From Takakia lepidozioides (lineage: Eukaryota > Streptophyta > Takakiopsida > Takakiales > Takakiaceae), in the NCBI GenBank assembly GCA_030704615.1, contig CM060731.1:45758001-45818000 (forward strand): 60,000 nt of DNA, in the 5' to 3' direction. The stretch's first letter is position 1. Every line of letters begins with the position of its first letter. Shown one piece after another: positions 23,812 through 36,599 of this stretch. Under the pieces are notes generated by a model. The model saw only the letters and a list, made by a program, of their open reading frames with translations. It searched no databases and had not been told where the DNA came from. The position numbers and the translations under genes are program-made.

Positions 23812-24809
23812 CTATGCAGTATGGTAGCAGTTGGCATGTTTGTTATATGCTTTATGAAGCTGGTAGTTGGTTGGCATCCTCATATTTCTCAGGAATAGAA
23901 ATGAATGCACCAGAGCCATGGCATATTTTGGCGGCATACTTTGGCATACTTTGGTCCACTTGACATCTATGGTTAGACTGGGCTGCCAGTAGCGGTGTGT
24001 AAAAATGTCACATCCAAGAAGCAATGAGATATGATCTCCATCTTGAGAAGCCATATTCAAAGTGATGGAAGCACAGAGTTCCTGCTTGGTACATGAGCAC
24101 GGAGTCCTGCTTGGTGCTCACAATATGTACTGCACTCCTGACTGTGAGCAGAGGAGTCTGTCCCGCCTCTCCCAAGACGAGCTCTGATCCCGAGGAAGGC
24201 TGCAAAGACTGCCCCATATCCCAGGCAATCTGGCGCCAACCTCTAGAAAGGTCCCTGGAAGTTGTCCAATCTGGCTTCTTGATGGTGGGCCAGCAGGGGG
24301 AATCCATTATCTTACATTCAATATCGCAGACATCAAACCATTCCGTGGGAGCATTTTCAATGAAGTTCTTGAAATGCACTGGCTTGGAGATGATCGCTCC
24401 CCTCACACTTTATTCGACAAGCTATTCTATCCATTCAATACTGCCTATGCGTAGTTGACGAGACAGGCAGGCGTCCTGCTTGTGTACCGACAGAGGACTT
24501 GGTGACAGTGAGCAACCAACTTTTGGGGTGTCCAATTGAAGTGACAGCTTCGCTGGGATGATCCGCAGGTGGGATTCTGGGTAGCACTGGGGATAACGCA
24601 CCTTATCCATGGCGATGGCGGGGGAAGCTTTTGGCTTGAAAGATCTTTTTTGGACATTCCAATTTCCCAGAACACGGACGCTTTGCCAAGATTCTAAGTT
24701 GAAACTTGTCACAATCTTTATGTTCATCAGAGATAGGCCCGTAACTCTGTCGCCACATTTGCATAGAGACTAGCGGCCAATGCAGCTTGCCAGGAAGGAA
24801 GGAATGCAT
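23812..24809 (-). pseudogene. Possible decayed coding region, unidentified
   Basis: On the minus strand three neighbouring open stretches in shifting frames (24809-24603, 24727-24422, 24406-24008) share a similar residue composition and could be parts of one former reading frame of about 260 codons broken by frameshifts. Examples are FLPGKLHWPLVSMQMWRQSY and PCWPTIKKPDWTTSRDLSRG. I recognise no domain. It could be a retrocopy, a decayed transposon ORF, or chance. There are no flanking splice sites I trust. Confidence 0.25.
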
Positions 24810-27805
24810 TGTCAGGCGTCATGTGGAAGCGCTGCTACGAACTCAGAACTCCCACTTAAATTGCTCGCAGCAGAACTGCAAAGTACGCCACGCACTTTGC
24901 GGCCAGCCCACAGCCTTATATTATACAGACCTCTCAGATCTGCAATGCCACAGAATTACATGATGCTTTCAATTGGCGCAGAGAAGAGAACACGTCGTTG
25001 GCCTGCATGGACGTGCTGGAATGTACCGACCCATGTACACGAAACGTGGGAATTCACAAGGTTGGTGCTCCCATCCGTATAACTTATCCCGACGCTAAGA
25101 AGAAGATAATAAGAACACGCAGCTAATGCCCATGTTAGTAGAGCCTGGGACCTGGAGCTCCGCAATTCAACAAAAAGAAATGTATTACAACTATGACCAG
25201 TTCAGCTTTCTGTAGCTACACTGGACGCCATCATTACTGAAGCTCTTACTTTGCACTATCTGACAGTTACAGTATCTCCAGAAATAGTTTCGTCATAAAC
25301 TCTAGTAGGCAGGATACACATGTGCCACATTAGACAAATGAAACATTCGGTGGGGAATCTAGACTCGCTCCCTAGTATCAGCTAAAAGGAGTAAGGGAAT
25401 GATGTCTGTAGGAATGAATGATCCCGAGGACTTGGAGCTACCCACTTCTAAACATATGTTTAGTAAAAAATGCTGTAATGACATGTTATGATGACATGCT
25501 TACTCAAGGTGGGCTGCATTTAAGGAAGTTGTAGGAATTGACGTGAGGGACTTTACATCGGTCTTGTCTTAAACGCAACAGTACCTAGTCAACATGTGGT
25601 TTCGTAGACTGTGAATCTCTGTTGAGCGTCAAGGCAAGTTGTGACTGTAGGTAATCAAATCATGCAGTAAAGGGTATGATATGATTGCACGTAGGTTATA
25701 TCGGCCTTTTACCCTGTCTCTTTCCAACACATCAGACTCTGCTATCACTGACTGGCACATGGCCTTTCTCCTCTTTTATAACGAGAAAGTGCTCTGCTAT
25801 GATGGCCTGAAGCCCAGGGAAAGGTAGTGAGGTCATCCCACCTCATGATTTCTATAGCGATTTTCTCAATACCCAGAATGCCATTCCCGTTGTGGTGCTG
25901 CCTAAAATTTGGAGCAGCAACGGTCAAAGGGTCCTGCAAAGTGTAAGGCATGGATGATGAGGTACCTAAGGTAGTAAGGTTGCCTTTGGATTCATCGTTG
26001 ATGCCAACCCTGCTTTAGTTGTTGATAGAACACGTGCCTCAATGTGGCCGCCGCATGGCAGCATGAGCCTCCCTCCACCCCTCCACATGTTGAAGGGAAC
26101 AGAGGTAGAGCTCCATTTTATAGAAAGAAATTGGTGATGCAAAGGGTCCGATAGTAATAACGTGAATAACCTGAAAGGCTGTTGCAAAACAGGGTTGAGC
26201 TTCATTGCAAGGTAATTCGGTGGTCCCCACTCCGCAGGTTAGTTATTAGTCGGGGACTCGGGGTTGTCGCCTTGCCAAATGGTCAAAGCCAGCAGCAGCC
26301 ATCCAGGACCTTATAGAAAGGATAAAAAGAGCTTATATTCGGAATCCGCTCCTTGTTTGGAGAGCTTCCTGTCATGTGTGCAAGGATTAGGAATGGAATC
26401 CCCCGCAATCAGCTGCAGCCTCCACACGACTCCCTACACCTAGTGTTCGAACTATCGCAAGGGCGGTCCCGCAGAGGTTCTAAGCAAACAAGGCAGAAGA
26501 ATGTGCCACGCCCCGTGAGGGAAGCAGGCAGGCAGGCAGTGTCTGCCTGCACAGGCTCCGGACGCCGGACCACCAGCCCACACACTCCTACGCCTGCCTG
26601 CATGTGCGTACCGTCCGCTCAGCACGCGCTCTGCACTCCTTCTGTCCCTCTCTTTCTCTCCCTCTCTCGTCCGCCATCGACGGACCTTCGCTTGCTTTCC
26701 CATCGCCCAACTCCCCGGAAGGTCATCGTCAATAGGCTCGTCCCCTACCTTGCTGGAGTTCGAGTAAAGAAAAATATGGAATATGGATAGCCTTTTATTT
26801 GACAGGATACCACACACCATCGTTGTGACGCGGATTGATTTTTTATTTTGTTCCCGGCAATTTATCGCCAAACTTGGACCCATTTTCTGGTCATGAAATG
26901 GGTCAGCTCAGGGGTTAAAATCCGTGTTGGGCGATTATTTGATTTCTTTCAGTTTTACCCTTCACGATTGTGGGACAATAGCCATGAGTTTTCCAAGGAT
27001 GCGAAGGGTGTGTTCGACGAAATGGCTGCCACTGGTTCCAATTTTTACAAAGTCTTAGAATCAAAGAAGCTCCTGTTCTGGTTAATTATAAGAACCTCAA
27101 AGAACCCGTGGTTTTCATCAAATAACCGCTGGTCTTTGGCAGATCATTAACGGTTTCCATGCTGGTTATTTCAAAGCTATGAGCCTTTGTCGGTTCTTTG
27201 TTTTCTTAGAACCGCGGTTACACATATATATATATAACCTTCTTGGTCACCTAGGGGGGTTTGGAGCTGAATCAAAGAACCGCCAACATTGGTTAAAATG
27301 GGGCCAGAAAGCGCCCGGCGTGGAATATCAGGTGCCTTATGTGCCATCGTGGAGCTGTTAAGAACATGCCACTTGTTAGAGGTGCCAGCTCGTTTTTTGG
27401 CCACCTGGGCGCTGGGCAGAATACTTACACAGTGGCCCCGCCAACTACTTCAAGATAAATTCCACCCGACCAGTCTGTTAGAAAGGACGGATGTGTGTGC
27501 TTCTACTGTCCACATCAATCCATTCTCGTACTCGTGCTCATTCTTAGAGCCCACTTCTCAAAGGGACAGTACCCTCAAGTTGAAGAGGTGAAGAAGGGGC
27601 AGTACCCGCAAGATGAAGAGGCTCTATTCACGCTAACTTGGGTTCGCGTCATCTCTCTTATATCTCTTAGCCATGGAATGCGCATACCATCGTGCAGGGA
27701 TGGTAGCATAGTTGTCATGTGATTATGTCCCCCTTTTTCTTTTTCTTTTTAAATAAAAACATAGTATACCATGTGTTTACACAATATCCTTATATAATCA
27801 ATGTA

Positions 27806-27875
27806 CCCACCTTAGAAAAGGGCCAATAGCCAGAGGGTGAAGTGGCTCTTAGTTTCGCTGGCTTTGGCTATAATC
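27806..27875 (+). repeat. 70-bp dispersed repeat, copy 1
   Basis: Pattern CCCACC...AAAAGGGCCAATAGCC...GTGAAGTGGCTCTTAGTTTCGCTGGCTTTGGC. Other copies are at 35985-36055 (minus) and 40428-40498 (plus). Copy 3 runs into a CTT microsatellite, a layout typical of the 3' tail of a retroposon. Confidence 0.7.
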
Positions 27876-29071
27876 ATCTTCTTTTCTATTGTCAAAGTAA
27901 TGTAGAGCTTTCACCCACTCGTCTTGGTTGCATACTAATGCCTGAACCCTCCCCTCTCATGGCTATAACTAGCCTGTCTCCTGCTAACTATGCCGCCAGC
28001 CAACGCCTCCAACCGCTGCGTCACCACATTCTACAAGGTTCGTCACATTGTAGCAGGGCATGCACCCGCCAAATGGGCCCTACATGCATTACACATGTTT
28101 ACATGGTGGCAATAGACATTAAAGAGGGCCCAACAGAGTAAGTTGAAGGAAGCGAGTGAAGTGGGGGGACACATGAATGCAGTTGCCCATTCCCTGCCAT
28201 CAATCTCGCAGCCAAATTTGGGGAGGATGTCTCACAATAAGAATAAATACTTTAATAAATAAATAAATTACTAGAGTAATAAAGGAGTGGCTGGATGGAT
28301 GTACGTTAAGGGCTGCTACTAACTTACTCAGAGGCCCTCCCTCACATAATGAACTGCTTAATGGCCCTTCATGGATGAAACCTACTTTCTCGTGCATCTA
28401 TAATTACAACTTCTATCCATCCAACTAACCTTCCCCCTTACTCTTTCCATTTATTGTTTTCTTAGAAAATTTTAGTCATCGCCAGTCACACATCTGACAT
28501 GTATTATCTGAATGTAGGTAATTCCTCTGTAGAACCTTCGTGATGGGGGACGGAGAATTGCAGCGGGTAGTTATGGATGGGGGAAGTTGTTTCATCTATT
28601 TCATCCGTTTCGGCGGTTCATCCATCCGATTCGGGCGGCTAGAGTCGGTGTTGCTAGTTAGTTGACAACGTACTAGTAAGGCAGTAGGTTTAGTGTGTTT
28701 ACGCCACGTGTCGAGTTGCCAGTTTCCAGCAGGAAAGCGGGTGGGTTCGTGGGTTGGTCGGTAGGTTGGAAGATAGGCAGGAAGGTCGGTGGGTAGGAAG
28801 CGGCACACGAGGGAGGGGAAGGGTGTGTCCGCTTCCGTTGTGTGCGTGTTGGACCGATCCTTCTTTGCTTGCTTCCTTGCGCGCTCTTATACCACGTCTG
28901 CTCTCTTGCTTTCCACCATCGCTCGCCGTTCTTCTCTCTGTGCTTCCTTTGATTCAGATTGGGTGCGAGGGATTTTGAGAGAGAGAGAGAGAGTTGGGTC
29001 TGTGGTTGAGAGGGGGGTTTAGTTGCAAGGCAAGGCAAGGCAGTGGGTGTCAAGGGAGGGCGAGAGGGAAG

Positions 29072-32000
29072 ATGGCAGGGAAGGCAGCGGTGCTTCTGGT
29101 GACGGACGCTGCGGCGCTCCCGGCCACAGTTGTTTTGTGGGCTGTGCAGACCTTTGAAGAGAAATCCGCCAGTGGCAAGGGGTTGTCAGTGATCACCAAC
29201 GTCTCACAGCTTGGTTAGTGTCCGTCTCGGGTGTGGCGTTTAATCATTTTGTTGAGCGTTTCTTGCGTGGGCGCGAGATTTTTGCTTACCTTCGTGTGTC
29301 TGATTAGTAGATGGTGTGGTGTAGTAGTAGTAATGTGGAGATGGTGGAAACGGAGACGGGTAAGATGAGGGTTTGATTCAGGCAGTGGGAAAGGGTTTGG
29401 CAAGTTCTCAATCGGTTTCTTTCAGTTGGTGAATCGGAGTGCTATTTTTTATATTGTCATATTTAATCGTTGGAACGCGCGTTTTGAATATTAGAAACTC
29501 GAGAGGTTTAAGAATCACAGCGCATGTGGGTGTTGGGTTGTTGCAACAGTGCAGTTGATGCAGATCGTTTCCACAATGATTCTACTCGTGCCATATGTTT
29601 GTTGTCTGTCATTATAAGACACGTAGTACGCGGTAGAGTGTTCTCGGTAATTCCAGGTTTATATTTGGCTTGGCAATGTTGATGTGAAGAGCCATTGAAG
29701 ATGTTGAAACATTTGAGGGTGCGTCTTCAATGACGTGAAAAGTCGTTGGGCTATCGCAGGTGGCAAGGTTGCGGCAGAGGCGTCATCTGTGGACGTAATA
29801 ATTTCTCTAGTCGAAACGCCCGGCCGCCACACTGCAGCTTGGCTCCATGAGGCAGCACGGATCCTTAGACCAGGCGGCCTGCTCTGGGTGCAGGAGCCCC
29901 TAGCATGTCGAGATGTAGCTTCAGAGGAGCGTCAAGTGAGATTCCTTTTGAATGTCTTAATGAACCTGTGAAGATACATTCTATTGGTGGATAGGGAACC
30001 GTCTAGTTTATGCTCTTTCCACACAGACGACCTGCACATTGGTGTCCTCGATCCGTTTGTGTCATTGTCATATGCCAGCTTTCGCGTGAGACCTCCTAGG
30101 TCCCAAACTAAGCAATCAGATATATCAGGGTCCCACGTGATTCAGATATTGGCTGCAAGCTGTTTTAGCTCCTCCTTGTAATGTGGGGCCTCTGAAATTT
30201 TCTTGCATCTGTGACTCATGGTCGATCGAGCACATCCACATCTGTTTGCGTAGAACCATTGGGTATCTCTTCTCAGCAACTTGGATTTCTGGTGTCCCTA
30301 TTGGTGCAGCCTAAACCTTAGATTGCACAGTTGCAAAACCCATCGTGCACAACGGCCCTCAGTCTCTCCCTTTGGTCAAACGAAGTCGGTAGCAATGTAG
30401 CATGGTTCCTGAGTTACTGTTGAGTTCTAGCTGTTTCAAAAGAACTAACACATGGGTTTCTTTGGAAATGCGGTTGTGTGCAGAGGCTTGGTGCTGCTAC
30501 TGTGCAGACACAAGCAGCATTGGAGCGTGGTCTTTTGCTGGCAGGTTTTGTTGGTTCGAAAGTGGTTGAGTGCGTGGAAGGTGTTGGGTTGGCCGAGTCA
30601 TGTAGCGGCATCACGTCTGTTTCTGTGGGATCCAGTCAAGGTCCACTCCTCAAACCTGTTGCGGTAAGCAATCTTCTAATGAATGCCCATAGTGGCTTTA
30701 GGACGCGAAAGTTAATTGGGACTGTTAGCCTTTGGACATTGCAAAGATGACCCATCAGCAGAGTAGTCTCTATGTGGGGTTTGTTCCATAGTCAGAGGTT
30801 CAGTAGTACAGACTAAGAAGAGCTGTTGCAAGATAATTCTTCCACAATGCAGTGTTCTGGAAGCTTATGTTGTTCCTGTGTTGTTTGTGTTGCAGGTGAG
30901 CGGGCAGAAGCCTGCATGGGAAACAGGATCTTCTTTCGTTATCAAGAAGAAGGCAGCTGTTGAGCAAGATCTGGCAACTGGTAGCTCGTTTTCTTCAGGT
31001 ATTAGATTCATTGCCTATCACTGAAGATGGTAGTCAACTTGAATGAGTGTCCTTCATATTATGCTGGAAACTGAACGTGGGTGGCTATGTCAGGGGATTT
31101 TTTATTAGCTTAAGACAGGTGAAACGAATGTGTGCATCCGTGTCTTCTGCGCTGCAAGGCTGTGTGCTGTCCAACCTCTTTCAGAGGCCTTCTCTGGATA
31201 ATCTCCCTGTCGATCAGTACATTGTACAGAATTGTCTATTGCATTTTCTCTCACTAATGGTAGGTTTGGTGGTACTGTAACAGAGGCTGCTGTGCAGACC
31301 AATGGAGCCACTGTGAGACTGTCATCACGAGATGTTACAGACGTTGTTCTTCCTGTTTCCAACTCCTGGAAGGTGGCCCCTGTGGGCGACGACATGGATG
31401 AGCTTGTTGACGAGGATGCACTGCTTACTGAAGATGACATCAAGCCACCCGAATTACCTAGTAAGCTCTTTCTGTTCACTATGCCAACTGCTAATTGTGC
31501 CTGTTTGTATCTGATGCTACACTGACTGTGCATGCAGGTTAACTTCTTTGCAGTCCTACAGGGAAGACTATTTGACAAGCTTTGCAACATAGTGATGTTA
31601 ATCTGAAATGGAGGTTGATGTTATTGCAGTTGCAGATGACTGTGAAGTAGGCAAGGCTGGAAAGAAAGCGTGCAAGAATTGCTCATGTGGTCGTGCTGAG
31701 ATTGAAGAGAAGGAAGAAGTGACTAAACTTACTGCTGCAAGAATTAACAACCCAAAATCTGCTTGTGGCAGCGTGAGTTTTTGGCTATTTTTGTGCTTCA
31801 AAGCTCTCCATCCTTCACTCTTGAGTTATTGTGAGACATTGTCCCCAAGATCATGTTTAATGTAATGTGGACATTCTTAGGTGAGAGCAGATCTGAACCC
31901 TGGTAAAATCTCCTGGTCATATAAGATCTTTTCATTTTTTAAGGGATAGCCAGAGGTATGAGAACAAAAGAAACAGAAGCAATGCAACCTTGTTTCTCCT

Positions 32001-33121
32001 TTGTCAAGGTAGCTGCAAGAGCTATGTTGGTGTGTGTGTCGTGATTACATGGTGTTACTGCGATTAGATGAGTATTAACTGTGTTGCACCATTAATGCAG
32101 TGTGGGCTAGGTGATGCATTTCGGTGTGGTGGATGTCCTTATCAGGGACTACCTCCTTTCAAACTTGGGGAGAAGGTATTTCTTATTCCTTCTTTTGCTT
32201 CAACTGTAATTTTCCTATGTGATAATTTGGCATATTACCTGAGCAAGTGTACACTTTCACGATTTTTATGGTGAGGAGGTAACCATGGTGTCTTAGGTAT
32301 TGATTTGTTTTGAGCTGTCGTATTCACTGCCTGATGAAGTTATCAAGAATGCTTTTGAGTGTCGTGTGGTAACTAATTGCTTCACTGTTAGATGGATCCC
32401 TTGCAATCCATTGTGAGCTGGATTAAATGATTTGCTTTCACCTGTTAGCATGTCATACATGAGATTCAAATATAGTGTACTCACATGGAGCCAATTGTTC
32501 TGGGCAGCTAGGTCCAGCATTGGCTTCATGATGGCAGCCTCCGTATTTTGGCCCATCTTATAGCAGCAAACTGCTGGCTGATCAAGTTTGCAACTTGGCA
32601 CTGGAAGAAGGCCGGAAGGTTCCGTCTGGCCTGCCTTCCATCTGGCCGGATTCTCCCCCAGTCAAGATGGCCAATCTATGGACTGTTGATCCCATAGATT
32701 TTTGGCCATCAAAGAACCACTGGACCTTGGGCCAATAAGCCCGGTCTTCTGGACTATGGCATGTAGGCCTAGATTGGAGTGCAGTGCACTCCTCAATTTT
32801 GGTTCCAACGCTTCCTGTGAATATTTCAAGTTCTCCGTTTGGGAGGGCAATCCTCCTTGGTCCCTAGTTCTGCACATGCAATTTGCCCAGAAATTTGGTT
32901 ACATACTGGTAATTATTTTACTCATGAAAGTGTTTACTAGCAATTAAAAAATCTGGTCTGGCCTATAATAACCTCAAATACTTGTCTCAACCATGATAGA
33001 CATCTTGCAAAAAGTGAACTGTTCCTGGTGCTAGACCAGTTTGTTCTTGCCACTCATGGTTGTGTGTGAATTGCATCTGCAGATTACCCTTGCAGGATCT
33101 TTATTGGTGGCAGATGCGTGA
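29072..33121 (+). CDS. DRE2: Anamorsin homologue DRE2 (CIAPIN1), 8 exons
   Basis: Fe-S protein that receives electrons from the diflavin reductase TAH18/ATR3 for cytosolic iron-sulphur cluster assembly. Exons: 29072-29213, 29760-29935, 30484-30663, 30896-30998, 31284-31460, 31630-31772, 32101-32175, 33083-33121. Borders are GT/AG, phases close, and the product is 344 aa (272 in Arabidopsis). Residues 1-170 form the degenerate methyltransferase-like domain ([14 protein letters not shown]). A linker has [18 protein letters not shown] and the acidic [17 protein letters not shown]. The C-terminal domain has both cluster motifs: C264-x9-C274-x2-C277-x-C279 for the 2Fe-2S site, then the twin Cx2C C305/C308 and C316/C319 in [15 protein letters not shown], followed by [10 protein letters not shown]. 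Intron 7 (32176-33082) is long and contains repeats. Confidence 0.95.
32293..32950. repeat. Repeat-like sequence in DRE2 intron 7
   Basis: The minus strand is open for about 100 codons (32601-32293) with no recognised domain. It adjoins GGCC- and CCGG-rich imperfect repeats (GAAGGCCGGAAGGTTCCG, then TTCCATCTGGCCGGATTC) at about 32600-32660. It is probably transposon debris, but I cannot assign a family. Confidence 0.3.
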
Positions 33122-35280
33122 AGAACATACTTGAGGAGCTATGTAGCAGATATATAGGGAAGCTTGACAGGAACATGGCAAGCCACAATTTTGGTATTAG
33201 TGTCAACTTTATGACTGCCAACCATTGTTACCACTTTGACAGCTAGGTAGGCAGAGTCAGATCCATCTGTACATCAATAAAGCCATTCGTCCGGTTCATC
33301 TAAAATTGACTTCAGGAGTACTATTGTAGTTGCCCTTTGCTATGCCCAATCTGAAAAGTCAGCTGTATATTGTGAGGTGCGTGTTTGTAGCATATGTTGG
33401 TCGGTTTCGTAGATTCAGCGTCGAACTTATGATGGACTTCCTAGTGCATATCATATCCCTTGGCTTGGTTCTTCAGTAGGGTAATCCTGTAAGGTCATGT
33501 GGATCATGAGGGGGAACTAGCTGTGGGGGAGGGGAAAGCAGAGTTCATTTGATGACCGAGCCTCTACTCCATGCATTTGGCCAAACACTGCACAGCAAAT
33601 GGAACTCAACTTAGTCTTACCCTGAGTATGCACCACAGACATGGCATGAGCTGCTGCTGCTGCTCACCCCCGTCCCCCCCCCCCAACACCCCCAACCAGC
33701 AAGCTGTCTGCCACCCGGGGAAAGGTTGAAACAGTTCTAACTACTTCTATGGGTGACATGCAATCTGTTGCTGCCTTTTGATATTCTCTGAAATTTCTAT
33801 ATCCTGTTTTGCCAGGTCAGGGTGTCTCTACAGTTTGGGCTTCTGATTGCTCTGTTCCTAAAATATATAATGGATACCACAAGCTTTCTTCTCCTCACTG
33901 GGCCTGCTCTGGAAGGATAGTCATGCTAATCTCCTACATTGAGTTGTGAAGGTGTCAACAAGACTGGTATGCTAATAACAGCAATACCAGCGATGACCAA
34001 CTCCGTATAAACAGTGAAAACAATGAAGTATTTCACATGGTCGCCGAAAACAATAGGAATCATGTAAGAACTGAATGCACATGATCAGACGGTAGTTTCG
34101 CAAATTCAGGCAGTATGGCAAGCTCCCTGTCAAATCCTCCCCACCCCCTTTTATATCGGACTCACTGACTCTGTCTTGATGGGTGAATGTATCACCCTGG
34201 TGTTAGGTGTAACTTCCTCCTACATTTTATATAAAGTCAAATTTCATGACTCCCCATGGGAAATTACACCGATTGGAGCGACACGCCCTTCCATGTCAAC
34301 CCAGTGTCTGGTGTCACTCCCTTCCGTGTCACCCCAGATAATGTCACCACACTCTGTCACTATTGAGAGGTGGTGGGGAAGATGTAGCAAGCCAGAAACC
34401 AGCGTATTGTGCTGTCTGAGATCTAAACCTCATAGATCTCATTAAGTTCTTACATTGTTTTATTGTTCTCTGATAATCTCCTAAAATCAAGTTGCAAAAA
34501 TCCTTTGCATTCAGTTAACACACATCATTTTGTATGGTATGCACAAAGTCAAGGAAATGATTTAATCCTTATTGTTATGGGGGTGTCTTTCCATCCCACT
34601 ATTATTTGGTGCTCAACACACTGCTATCAAGAGACTGGGGAAGAGAGTGGGCACCAGAGGCATCCAACAGATGCATGGTCGGTGACGCCACCTCTGCAGT
34701 GGCGGCAGTGATAAGAAATGCAACCAACACAAAGTGAGAGCTGAATGCAAAATCTGTGTATACTGATCCTGCCCTATCCGTCCCAAGGTTGGTCAAGAGG
34801 TACTGGTATCTTGGTGTTTGCAATGACAGCTTTTCCATCGCGTTCACATATACCTAGCACAAAGTCCTACGTGGATGCCATGCTGGCAGCACTGGTAGTG
34901 ACAGTGATAACTTAGTAACTACTAGCGTTTACAGTTCCAGTAGGAAATCCGCTGGTAACTTCAGACATCAAAAAAGGACCACATAATTTGTTGGCACTAT
35001 AGGTACCCCCTCCCTGCACTGTTCATTGCCTTCACATATTGTGAAGAGCCTACCACAGGTGAATGTTATGTGAGAGCTGTCTATTGTGCAGGTGTTTACT
35101 ACCTTCTTGTGTAAACAGAGAGGGGAAATGGTATGGCCGGGAATTCCTATTCTATTGCAATCAGTCATCAGTGAGCAGTGTGACATGGATGCGAGAAAAC
35201 CGGCAATCGATGATTTTTTTATGGACTGCCCGCAAATTTGTGCTTGGATTCATGAGAAACATTAATGCAAAATGACGCGG
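33122..35280. other. No gene recognised; DRE2 3' region
   Basis: Beyond the expected DRE2 3' UTR only short unsupported frames occur. There is a (CTG)n run next to a poly-C tract at about 33650-33695. I see nothing else I can assign. Confidence 0.5.
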
Positions 35281-35289
35281 TATTTTCCT

Positions 35290-36155
35290 GGTACGCCACC
35301 TTTGACTGCCAAAGGTGGAGGCTGATCTGGAAAACTAAAAATATTTATGCGACCTACGACCTTAGTTACCAAAAGTAAAAACCCACAACATACATTGATT
35401 GTTAAAAACAAACATCATACAGGCTATCAAAGGATGTCGACAATCAAAAGGTTCACAACGAATTCGGGGGACACCACCTTCATTCGCCGAAGGTGGGCAT
35501 AAAAATCAGAAGGTCACGAGGTCCACAACATTTTCTGGGGGAGACGACCTTCTGTGGCGAAAAGAATCATAGGTCCAACAAATAATTTGTGGGACACCTT
35601 CAAGCATAAAAAATCACGGGTCCAGTAAATAATTTGGGAGAGACCACCTTCGTTTGACGAAGGTGGGCATAAAAATCATGGCTCCAAGAAATAATTTGGG
35701 GGAGACCACCTTCGTTCGACGAAGGTGGGCATAAAATCAAGGGTCGAAGTTATTTTAGGTTGTAGACCACCTTCATTCACTGAAAATGTGCATAGAAATC
35801 CAAAACATTACTTGGGGAGACCACCTTAATCTGCGTGGGCATAGAGATCAGAAGGTGTAAAACAATTTTGGGGCAGATCACTTTCATTCGTCGAAGGTGA
35901 AGAGGAACGTTGAAAATATCATTGAGAATTTGTCATGGACATCACCTTTGGTAAACAAATATACATTCTTAGTTATAGAGAGATGACTCCGACCGAAGCC
36001 GGCGTAACTAAGAGCCACTTCGCCTTGCGGCTACTGCCCCATTTCGAGGGTGGGCCCTATAGTTCTTAGTTATACATATGGATACATTCTAACTTTCGGT
36101 CAATGAAAGTAGTTTGTCCTTCTTCCTTGCACCTTTGTTTGTCAAAGGTGTTTTT
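35290..36155. repeat. Degenerate tandem array of ~60-bp hairpin units
   Basis: About nine to ten units with a period near 60 bp carry an inverted repeat such as CCACCTTCG-TTCGA-CGAAGGTGG (stem of 9, loop of 5), separated by spacers like GGGCATAAAAATCA...AATAATTTGGGGGAGA. Clear copies begin near 35295, 35471, 35645, 35705 and 35880, with an isolated one at about 36131. Others have lost one arm. Several copies vary on both arms together (CACCTTT/AAAGGTG in some, CACCTTCG/CGAAGGTG in others). Confidence 0.75.
35985..36055 (-). repeat. 70-bp dispersed repeat, copy 2 (inverted)
   Basis: Reverse complement of the family seen at 27806 and 40428: GACTCCGACCGAAGCCGGCG, TAACTAAGAGCCACTTCGCC, GCGGCTACTGCCCC. 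Together with copy 3 it brackets the gypsy relic in inverted orientation. Confidence 0.75.
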
Positions 36156-36599
36156 TCTGGCCAGATTCGTTGGGCAGCTTTAAATATTCCTGGTTACCTT
36201 CGTTGACCTTCGTTACTGATGGATTTGCGCTATTAACTGACAAAATATGAACTCCATGTTACGGCCAAACGGAAGGCAGTAGCTATTTCGGGTAAAGTGA
36301 CACCATAATTATGTTTGCTTGTGCAAGAGACTTCCTTATTATAAGCATCAGATTTTTCAAGCTTATAATTCTTATAATTCCACAAATTATATGAGCATCG
36401 TCACATGCAGTAACCGCAAGTTCCAAATTCCAAATTCCAAATAGATGGAAATTTTTTTACCAACTTTCTTAAATTTCGTTTAAATTTCGAAAAACCGTTC
36501 AGTTACGTTCCTACCTACATCCTCTATTTCAAAATAAAAGTTCTATGTTTATGGATGATTATAATCTTAATTTTATTTATTTTTAAGAAAATAGACAAT

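Larger units (their letters stand above)
23270..29071. other. 5.8 kb gene-poor region between SCE1 and DRE2
   Basis: No intact gene is recognised. Minus-strand frames between about 23.8 and 24.8 kb are unusually open but broken (separate entry). 27806-27875 is one copy of a 70-bp dispersed repeat. Around 26.35-26.88 kb both strands have open frames of about 145 codons with no recognisable domain and a biased GGCAGGCAGGCAG tract. The last 400 bp before the DRE2 ATG include GGTNGGTAGG-type and (GA)n simple sequence (28740-28800, 28977-28993) and presumably the DRE2 promoter and leader. Confidence 0.5.

Noticed and set aside
26353-26883. Overlapping ORFs of about 145 codons on both strands
   Set aside because: Biased GGCAGG and CTCTCT composition explains the openness on both strands; no family recognised.
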